From: Emcibacteraceae bacterium
GTDB lineage: Bacteria; Pseudomonadota; Alphaproteobacteria; Sphingomonadales; Emcibacteraceae
Direction: 5' to 3'
Length of the DNA: 12,882 nucleotides
Assembly (NCBI GenBank): GCA_016763335.1
Contig: JAESUD010000238.1
Location: forward strand, 1-12,882
The notes below the pieces were generated by a model, which was not told the DNA's origin, ran no database searches, and saw only the letters and a program-made list of their open reading frames with translations. Made by a program: the position numbers and the translations under genes. Positions 8,332-12,882 of this stretch are shown here, piece by piece; position 1 is the first letter of the stretch, and every line of letters begins with the position of its first letter.

Positions 8332-9552
8332 TCATACCTTTAACCGGGTCAAGTAACTCTTTAAAGCATTGGCCGTATGATAAGCATGACCGCCGGTCTG
8401 GTTTGAATATTCAGTGTTGGTGATTTCCTCGTCTCCGTCCTTACCGATAACCGTTACCATATCGCCAATTTCTATGCCTTCTGATCCTGTCACATCAATA
8501 ATGGTGTGATTAGCGGTAATCAGGCCGATCATGGGATATTTTTTGCCTTTGATAATCACGCTTACATTATCAACCGAATTAAGCGAGAAACCATCAGAAT
8601 AACCAAGCGGCAATGTAACGATGCGCATAGATTTTTCAATTTTATAGGCTTGGTGATAACCAATTGCATCACCAATATCCATGTCTTTAATATATATCAC
8701 TCTGGTTTTAACACCGAGGACAGGTTTAATATCCATATTTGCAAACGGTTCAAGCCCCACAAGCGAACTTCCCGGACGGACCATATCAAGAAAAGAGCCA
8801 GGATCATGGTCAACTTCTGCGCTTGAAGCCGCATGACGAATACCAAGGTCAATTCCCTTGGCTTTGGCATTATCATATACTGCATTAAGTCTTTCAATCT
8901 GCAGCGGATTATAATCAGCGTCTTCGGTCATGGCGGTGAGCACGCCTTCAATTTCAATATGTGAAAGGGCAGCAACTTTTTCGACAAATGCATCAGCAAG
9001 TTTATAAGGCACCCCAACCCGACCAAGGCCGGTATCAAGTTTAATATGTACCTTTGCTTTACGGTTAAGCTTCTTCGCTTCTTCATTAAGGATTTCAACT
9101 GCGTCTGAAAACACAGACTGGCTTATATTATGGGTGATTGCCGTTCTGGCGTCACGGGCGGAAAATGGCCCAAGGTTTAAAATCATTCCTTTTACTTTGT
9201 TATGACGCAGCAATTCCCCTTCATCCATTTTAACAACGGCAAAATGCTCTATACCCTGCGTTGCCATTGAGGTGGCGATTTCAATAAGACCATGACCGTA
9301 AGCATTGCATTTAATCACCGCCATTATCGGGCGGCCATCAATTTTTTTTCTTACTTCGCTAATATTATGGTTCAGGTTATCAATATTAAGCTCAACCCAT
9401 GTGTCAAACTGCTCTTCCACTGTTTGTGGTGGCGGACCGGCGATTTCGGCTTGCTGAGCGCGAGCCATTGTGGCTACGCCTCCCGTTAGAACAACACCAG
9501 CAGACACCGTACTGGCCAATTTCATGAAATCCCGTCTATTACTTTTCAACAT
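8332..9552 (-). CDS. Alanine racemase family protein with Tat signal peptide
   Basis: This 406-residue fold-type III PLP racemase carries an N-terminal twin-arginine signal: NRRDFMK (residues 5-11), a hydrophobic stretch, and an ARA|QQ cleavage site near 32/33. It is thus predicted to be exported folded with its cofactor. Catalytic features are the PLP lysine in IKCNAYGHG (K81), IKLDTGLGRVGV (R178), MVRPGSSLVGL (R259, expected to face the pyridine nitrogen), and the second catalytic Tyr in IGYHQAY (Y299). The usual CMDQ/SMD segment near the substrate pocket reads TANH (346-349), so cytoplasmic-type alanine specificity is doubtful. A periplasmic broad-specificity racemase is a real alternative. 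ATG 9552 follows AGGGA. The gene lies 82 bp after the anti-sigma factor gene with its own promoter candidate. Confidence 0.85.
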   Translation of the reverse strand: MLKSNRRDFMKLASTVSAGVVLTGGVATMARAQQAEIAGPPPQTVEEQFDTWVELNIDNLNHNISEVRKKIDGRPIMAVIKCNAYGHGLIEIATSMATQGIEHFAVVKMDEGELLRHNKVKGMILNLGPFSARDARTAITHNISQSVFSDAVEILNEEAKKLNRKAKVHIKLDTGLGRVGVPYKLADAFVEKVAALSHIEIEGVLTAMTEDADYNPLQIERLNAVYDNAKAKGIDLGIRHAASSAEVDHDPGSFLDMVRPGSSLVGLEPFANMDIKPVLGVKTRVIYIKDMDIGDAIGYHQAYKIEKSMRIVTLPLGYSDGFSLNSVDNVSVIIKGKKYPMIGLITANHTIIDVTGSEGIEIGDMVTVIGKDGDEEITNTEYSNQTGGHAYHTANALKSYLTRLKV

Positions 9553-9578
9553 TTGTTTTCCCTATATAATTTTAAAAA

Positions 9579-9606
9579 ATACTATCATAGAATTAACGCA
9601 GGTCAA
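9579..9606 (-). promoter_or_regulatory. Candidate promoter of the exported racemase gene, overlapping an FNR-like sequence
   Basis: On the minus strand TTGACC (9606-9601) and TAGTAT (9584-9579) are 16 nt apart, about 27 bp before the ATG, a plausible sigma-70 promoter. The -35 is part of TTGACCTGCGTTAA (9606-9593), which differs by one base from the perfect FNR-type box in front of ipdC. As an FNR class II site it would put the start inside the ribosome-binding site, so the plain -35 reading is preferred. Confidence 0.4.
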
Positions 9607-9634
9607 TCAGGGATATAAACCAAACTTAATTCAG

Positions 9635-9886
9635 TCAAGTTACCTTTTCATCTTTTGCTTCAATCTCTTCCATTACAAAATCCATTACGCTATCAAAGTC
9701 GTTTGGTAATGCCTCTGGCTCATGTTGACGGGCTGTTTCTTTTAATAATTTAAATTGCCTGAAATAATCACGACATTTAGAACACATCATCAGATGGCTA
9801 TAAAACCGCAACCGCGTCATGAAGCTCGCTTCATGATCTATTATCTCTGATATTTTGGTCGCTACGACACTACATTTGATGTACAC
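9635..9886 (-). CDS. Zinc-binding (ZAS-type) anti-sigma factor
   Basis: This is a small soluble 83-residue protein with no membrane segment. It carries the anti-sigma zinc finger as C5, H31, C35 and C38 (SHLMMCSKCRDY gives H-x3-C-x2-C), the ZAS/zf-HC2 pattern. Such proteins bind and inhibit their partner ECF sigma factor and release it on oxidation or metal binding. The start is GTG 9886, chosen because it lies 3 nt after the sigma factor stop and because AAGGAG, contained in the last sense codons of the sigma gene, is a strong ribosome-binding site for it. That arrangement implies translational coupling and matched amounts of both proteins. The acidic C-terminal tail (VMEEIEAKDEK) has no recognised domain. 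The signal sensed is not visible. Confidence 0.85.
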   Translation of the reverse strand: MYIKCSVVATKISEIIDHEASFMTRLRFYSHLMMCSKCRDYFRQFKLLKETARQHEPEALPNDFDSVMDFVMEEIEAKDEKVT

Positions 9887-9889
9887 GGT

Positions 9890-10504
9890 TTATAACTCCT
9901 TAGCCAGTTCGTAACCAATCGCCGCTTTTAGGGCAGTTCGGGCACGGTGTATTCTAATACGTAAATTACCTGCGCTAATCTCAAGCGCAGCACATATTTC
10001 TTGTTTTTCCAGACATTCAATTTCTTTTAACAGTAATACCTCCCGGTGCGCATGAGGAAGGTTATTTATTTCTTTATGAACCAGACTTAATAATCTTTTC
10101 TTATCCAGCTCTTTCGCTGCGCGACCATCCCATTCAAAACAATCATCATTCCAATCACCAGCAGCATTGAAAAAATCTTTCTCCGGGTCTTCACCAACAT
10201 CAACAAAGCGTTTCTGACGACGAATTTCATCAATAGCTCTATTTCTTACCGCACGGTATAACCAGCTTTTAAGACTGCATCTGCCATCAAACCGATCAAT
10301 AGTCCGGTAAATATTGACGAGTGCGTCCTGCACGACTTCCTCAGCCGTTGATTTATCCCCCAACATCCGCGTAGCATAACCAAGAAGCCCGGGGCCAAAA
10401 AATGCCAGGGTTTCTCTCCATACTTGCGCGGACCCCGCCTTTAGGGCTTTAATCCGGCTTGCATCCGCTTCTGATATTTCAAGATGACTATTATCGTCCT
10501 GCAT
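9890..10504 (-). CDS. ECF-family RNA polymerase sigma factor
   Basis: This 204-residue sigma-70-family protein has only regions 2 and 4. Region 2 spans about residues 35-100 (GYATRMLGDKSTAEEVVQDALVNIYR, then LKSWLYRAVRNRAIDEIRRQKR). An acidic linker follows, then region 4 at about 140-195 (INNLPHAHREVLLLKEIECLEKQEICAALEISAGNLRIRIHRAR), whose helix-turn-helix reads the -35 element. Its anti-sigma factor is encoded immediately downstream. The start at ATG 10504 is preceded by GGA at about 9 nt. The gene is divergent from the bufferin operon, and matching ECF-type motifs face both ways in the shared intergenic region. The sigma factor is therefore predicted to control itself and the bufferin genes, comparable to the Caulobacter SigF case. 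The ECF group cannot be assigned by eye. Confidence 0.93.
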   Translation of the reverse strand: MQDDNSHLEISEADASRIKALKAGSAQVWRETLAFFGPGLLGYATRMLGDKSTAEEVVQDALVNIYRTIDRFDGRCSLKSWLYRAVRNRAIDEIRRQKRFVDVGEDPEKDFFNAAGDWNDDCFEWDGRAAKELDKKRLLSLVHKEINNLPHAHREVLLLKEIECLEKQEICAALEISAGNLRIRIHRARTALKAAIGYELAKEL

Positions 10505-10585
10505 ATAGATTTTTCCAATTTCCCCTACACCATTTCATTTAACAATACAGTTTTCTTAAATGAATAATAACAATATTATTTTGCA

Positions 10586-10656
10586 ACAGCGGCAGAGGTT
10601 AAACCTGATGGAAAGATATCAGGAGAACGAAGGAAAATGAACGCCTCTACCGCTGT
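10586..10656 (-). other. Nested stem-loop in the 5' leader of the sigma factor mRNA
   Basis: The outer arms 10586-10598 and 10644-10656 pair over 13 bp with one mismatch and are GC-rich in an AT-rich region. Inside the 45-nt loop, CCTGAT (10604-10609) and ATCAGG (10618-10623) form a second 6-bp stem. If the sigma gene is transcribed from the motif at 10681-10705, the whole structure lies in its roughly 170-nt leader. No U-run follows the stem on either strand, so a simple intrinsic terminator is unlikely. Confidence 0.45.
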
Positions 10657-10680
10657 CACAAAAGCTGCGGGTAATATAAT

Positions 10681-10705
10681 GACGTGGCAAAAAACAAATT
10701 GTTAC
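10681..10705 (-). promoter_or_regulatory. ECF-type promoter motif facing the sigma factor gene
   Basis: On the minus strand GTAACA (10705-10700), 15 nt, CGTC (10684-10681). The same spacing and elements occur twice facing bufA. The layout resembles ECF promoters (a -35 with AAC and a -10 with CGT). Autoregulation of the sigma gene is inferred; the start would be near 10674. Confidence 0.6.
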
Positions 10706-10760
10706 AAAAAAATATTATTTTAATAAAAACCCTTAATTATCAAATACTTATAAAAAAATT

Positions 10761-10785
10761 GTAACAGTTTCCATTTTCCACCGTC
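10761..10785 (+). promoter_or_regulatory. ECF-type promoter motif, distal copy facing bufA
   Basis: GTAACA (10761-10766), 15 nt, CGTC (10782-10785). Both elements and the spacing are identical to the minus-strand copy. It lies 31 bp upstream of the proximal copy. It would give a transcription start near 10791 and a leader of about 73 nt. Confidence 0.55.
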
Positions 10786-10791
10786 ATTGAT

Positions 10792-10816
10792 GTAACCGCC
10801 CGATTGGTGCGGCGTT
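10792..10816 (+). promoter_or_regulatory. ECF-type promoter motif, proximal copy facing bufA
   Basis: GTAACC (10792-10797), 15 nt, CGTT (10813-10816). The -35 equals the GTAACC reported for Caulobacter SigF promoters. The predicted start is near 10822, leaving a leader of about 42 nt with AAAGGA before the bufA ATG. Confidence 0.6.
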
Positions 10817-10864
10817 TTGGTCTCATTTAACCAAAATTCATAAACTCTATTAAAGGAAATTAAA

Positions 10865-11137
10865 ATGCAAAAGAAAACTCTCGCCGCACCGGCACTCTTC
10901 ATTGGTTCTGCAATGGCGTTGGCTATTACTGTTGCCACTCTATCTGTATCTGTACCTGCAACTGCGCAAGAAGCAAAAGCTGAAAAATGTTACGGCGTTG
11001 CTGCCGCAGGAAAAAATGATTGTAAAACAGCAACCTCATCTTGCGCAGGTACATCAAAGTTTGACCGTCAGCCTGACGCCTTTTTAATGGTGCCTGCTGG
11101 AACTTGCGGTAAACTTGCCGGCGGTACAGTTAAGTAA
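10865..11137 (+). CDS. bufA: Bufferin precursor, DUF2282 family (BufA-type RiPP)
   Basis: This 90-residue precursor has a Sec signal peptide: basic MQKK start, hydrophobic residues 6-30, and a PATA|Q cleavage site at 34/35. The short mature part has four cysteines (C42, C53, C60, C81) in the DUF2282 pattern [13 protein letters not shown], then SSCAGTSK and LMVPAGTC. In recent work such proteins, called bufferins, have cysteines converted to thiooxazole by a DUF692 MNIO enzyme; the exported product binds copper and protects cells. The DUF692 and DUF2063 genes follow directly, which supports this role. ATG 10865 has AAGGA upstream. ECF-type motifs precede the gene. The family call is strong. 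The metal and the exact modified cysteines are inferred from relatives. Confidence 0.9.
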   Translation: MQKKTLAAPALFIGSAMALAITVATLSVSVPATAQEAKAEKCYGVAAAGKNDCKTATSSCAGTSKFDRQPDAFLMVPAGTCGKLAGGTVK

Positions 11138-11179
11138 CTCATTACATCCAATTAAATCACACAATCCAAAGGTAGGTCG

Positions 11180-12064
11180 ATGAAACAACATGTTCCCCCA
11201 TTTGTTTCCGACTTTACTCCGATCCCGGCAATTGCCGGGGTCGGTTTAAAGCCCGAACATTATAATGAAATTCTTGAATTAAAACCCAAACCATTATGGT
11301 TTGAAGTTCATACAGAAAATTATATGTCGGATGGTGGCCCCCATCTTCGGTTTTTAGAAAGAATCCGTAGCGACTATCCTCTTTCTTTTCATGGGGTTAG
11401 TCTTTCAATAGGTTCAGACCAACCATTAAATTATGATATTCTGAACCGCACTAAAAAACTAATTGACCGCTATCAACCGGCATTAGTTTCAGAACATCTT
11501 TCATGGAGTGTTGTTGGTAATACATATTTTAATGATTTATTGCCGCTACCTTATACCGAAGAAACCTTGAATTTGGTCATAAATCACGTCAATGAAACAC
11601 AAGATTTCTTAAATTGCCAAATTCTTATAGAAAATCCTTCTACATATTTACAATTTGTTGACAGTGTAATTCCCGAATATCAATTTTTAACTGAAGTGGC
11701 AAGCCGGACAGGGTGCGGGCTTTTAATTGATGTGAATAATCTTTATGTGAATGCGAGAAATCACCATATAGACGCCAATGAATGGTTATCGAATATTCCA
11801 CCACAAGCCGTTCAGGAAATTCATTTAGCAGGTCATCATATTAATATAATCGATGACCAGGAAATTCTTATTGACGATCATGGCTCAAAAGTGGCCGACG
11901 AAGTCTGGAAAATTTATGAGCGGGCATTGCAATTATTTGGCCCCATGCCAAGCCTTATAGAATGGGACACAGAAGTCCCTGCTTTTAATATTTTAAAATC
12001 AGAAGCGGACATCGCCAATAATTATTTGGTGAATTCAGCATTAAGAAAGGCCGTAAATGCCTAA
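11180..12064 (+). CDS. bufB: MNIO family oxidase (DUF692), bufferin-modifying enzyme
   Basis: This 294-residue TIM-barrel protein belongs to the multinuclear non-heme iron-dependent oxidases, which modify cysteines of ribosomal peptides in the cytoplasm before export. Likely metal-ligand motifs in order are FEVHTENY (E42, E46), FHGVSLSIG (H71), VSEHLSW (E105, H106), LIENPSTY (E151), LIDVNNLYVNA (D184, N187), EIHLAGHH (H215, H219), IDDHG (D233, H234) and LIEWD (E261). All the expected acidic and histidine positions appear intact, and the length is normal for the family. It starts 42 nt after bufA. The bufC start codon overlaps its end by 8 nt, indicating translational coupling. The substrate is most likely the adjacent DUF2282 peptide. 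Confidence 0.93.
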   Translation: MKQHVPPFVSDFTPIPAIAGVGLKPEHYNEILELKPKPLWFEVHTENYMSDGGPHLRFLERIRSDYPLSFHGVSLSIGSDQPLNYDILNRTKKLIDRYQPALVSEHLSWSVVGNTYFNDLLPLPYTEETLNLVINHVNETQDFLNCQILIENPSTYLQFVDSVIPEYQFLTEVASRTGCGLLIDVNNLYVNARNHHIDANEWLSNIPPQAVQEIHLAGHHINIIDDQEILIDDHGSKVADEVWKIYERALQLFGPMPSLIEWDTEVPAFNILKSEADIANNYLVNSALRKAVNA

Positions 12065-12836
12065 CCTTTCCCACCTTCAATCTAGTATCTATAATGCACA
12101 TTTCAATGATGAAATGATTGAGGCAAGCCGTTTAATCATTCCGTTCGGATTGACGGGGGAGCAAAGATTAAATATATATCGTAATAATACTTTCATTACT
12201 TTAATCGACGCGCTTTCGACAACTTTCCCCGTGATAAAAAAACTGGTAGGTGAAGATTTCTTTAATTATACAGCCGGGGAGTTTATAAAAATATCCCCAC
12301 CACGTCAGGGGCCTCTTTTTGAATTTGGAGATAAGTTTGCGGATTTTATTGAAGATTTTGCCGCCGCATCTTCTCTGCCATATCTTTGCCATGTAGCACG
12401 ATTGGAATGGGCCCTTAATATTGCTTATCACGCTATGGACGCAACAGCTTTAAAGACGCGGGATTTAATGAAAATTTCTGAAAATGATTTGGCGAAAATA
12501 TGTTTTAAGTTTCACCCTAGCTATCAAATTATCAGTTCAGAATTTCCCATTGATAAAATATGGTTCGCCAATCAGCCGGACGCCGTCATGGATGAAATTG
12601 ATTTAAATAATAGGGCTGATGTGCTTATCATTCGCGCGCAAGATAATGTTAATATTCACGTCCTTGATCCAGCTTTATTAAATTTTTTATCATCTTTAAA
12701 AGACGGGCATAATGTTGAACACGCTTATATGAATGCGCTTACATTAGATCAGGATTTCAACCCATCAAAAATAATGATCGATTTACTGGGCTTTGGCATT
12801 TTTGTCGGCTTGACATTGATCCGAATTCTTGAATAA
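12057..12836 (+). CDS. bufC: DUF2063 protein, MNIO partner (BufC-type)
   Basis: This 259-residue protein has the N-terminal DUF2063 'putative DNA-binding' domain (about residues 4-95): LQSSIYNAH, then GEQRLNIYRNNTFITLIDALSTTFPVIKKLVGEDFF and a helical segment ending LARLEW-like (ARLEWALNIAYHA). A less conserved C-terminal half follows. Despite the Pfam name, these proteins accompany MNIO enzymes, and in bufferin and related systems they act as the partner that recognises or presents the precursor peptide. ATG 12057 lies inside the end of bufB (8-nt overlap) with AAAGG just upstream. DNA binding is not expected from this context. Confidence 0.9.
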   Translation: MPNLSHLQSSIYNAHFNDEMIEASRLIIPFGLTGEQRLNIYRNNTFITLIDALSTTFPVIKKLVGEDFFNYTAGEFIKISPPRQGPLFEFGDKFADFIEDFAAASSLPYLCHVARLEWALNIAYHAMDATALKTRDLMKISENDLAKICFKFHPSYQIISSEFPIDKIWFANQPDAVMDEIDLNNRADVLIIRAQDNVNIHVLDPALLNFLSSLKDGHNVEHAYMNALTLDQDFNPSKIMIDLLGFGIFVGLTLIRILE

Positions 12837-12850
12837 TAAGGGAAAAAAAC

Positions 12851-12882
12851 ATGGAAAATATAACTGAATTAGAAAAAGAAAA
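12851..12882 (+). CDS. Start of a fourth gene of the bufferin operon (cut by window edge)
   Basis: ATG 12851 is preceded by AAGGGA at a good distance and lies 14 nt after the bufC stop. Ten complete codons, reading MENITELEKE, are visible and the frame is open to the edge. Too little is present to assign a family. In many bufferin clusters the next gene encodes a DoxX-type membrane protein, but that is only a contextual guess. Confidence 0.55.
   Translation, partial: MENITELEKE

Larger units (their letters stand above)
10505..10864. other. Divergent intergenic regulatory region
   Basis: This 360-bp stretch lies between the sigma factor gene (minus) and bufA (plus). It contains three GTAAC(A/C)-N15-CGT(C/T) motifs, a nested stem-loop in the sigma leader, and AT-rich filler that includes a small AT-only hairpin (10563-10569 with 10574-10580). 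A plus-strand 28-codon frame (10637-10723) overlaps the sigma promoter and is not convincing as a gene. I see no RNA gene or mobile sequence here. Confidence 0.7.

Noticed and set aside
10563..10580. Perfect 7-bp AT-only stem with a 4-nt loop
   Set aside because: It is composed only of A and T in AT-rich DNA, so it is weak and probably accidental.
10637..10723. Plus-strand 28-codon frame starting MNASTAVTK with AGGA just before the ATG
   Set aside because: The purine stretch is too close to the ATG, the frame overlaps the predicted sigma promoter and one arm of the leader stem-loop, and its product resembles nothing I know.

Overview
The window looks like chromosomal DNA of an AT-leaning alphaproteobacterium. 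The best taxonomic marker is the gene at the left edge, a GcrA-type cell-cycle regulator, a family essentially confined to Alphaproteobacteria. The argD-argF-hslO order and the Azospirillum-like phenylpyruvate/indolepyruvate decarboxylase fit this. I cannot name a genus. I saw no mobile element, CRISPR array, tRNA or rRNA.

Left part (1-4506): gcrA (minus, cut by the window edge) is divergent from a plus-strand run. That run holds an ABC-2 type permease without its ATPase, acetylornithine aminotransferase (argD), ornithine carbamoyltransferase (argF) and the redox chaperone Hsp33 (hslO). argD, argF and hslO are tightly packed (18 and 1 nt gaps) and very probably one operon for the late steps of arginine synthesis plus a stress chaperone.

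Middle (4507-8331): ipdC (plus) encodes a ThDP-dependent 2-oxo acid decarboxylase. It sits behind a perfect FNR/FixK-type palindrome placed where a class II activator site should be, so oxygen-responsive expression is predicted. A hairpin separates it from a convergent minus-strand pair: a small membrane-anchored protein of unknown function, then a multi-spanning methyl-accepting chemotaxis protein lacking a large periplasmic sensor domain.

Right part (8332-12882): on the minus strand an ECF sigma factor gene is followed, 3 nt after its stop codon, by a small zinc-binding anti-sigma factor gene and then by an alanine-racemase-family enzyme with a Tat signal peptide. Divergently on the plus strand lies a bufferin (MNIO/RiPP) operon: a DUF2282 precursor with a Sec signal and four cysteines (bufA), a DUF692 multinuclear iron oxidase (bufB), a DUF2063 partner (bufC) and the first codons of a fourth gene. 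The 360-bp intergenic region holds three copies of one bipartite motif, GTAAC(A/C)-N15-CGT(C/T): two in tandem towards bufA and one towards the sigma gene. The simplest reading is that the sigma factor activates both itself and the bufferin operon when the anti-sigma factor releases it, probably under metal (copper-type) stress. The sigma leader also contains a nested stem-loop.

Function calls rest on recognised family motifs in the translations. Promoters and other sites are pattern matches without experimental support.
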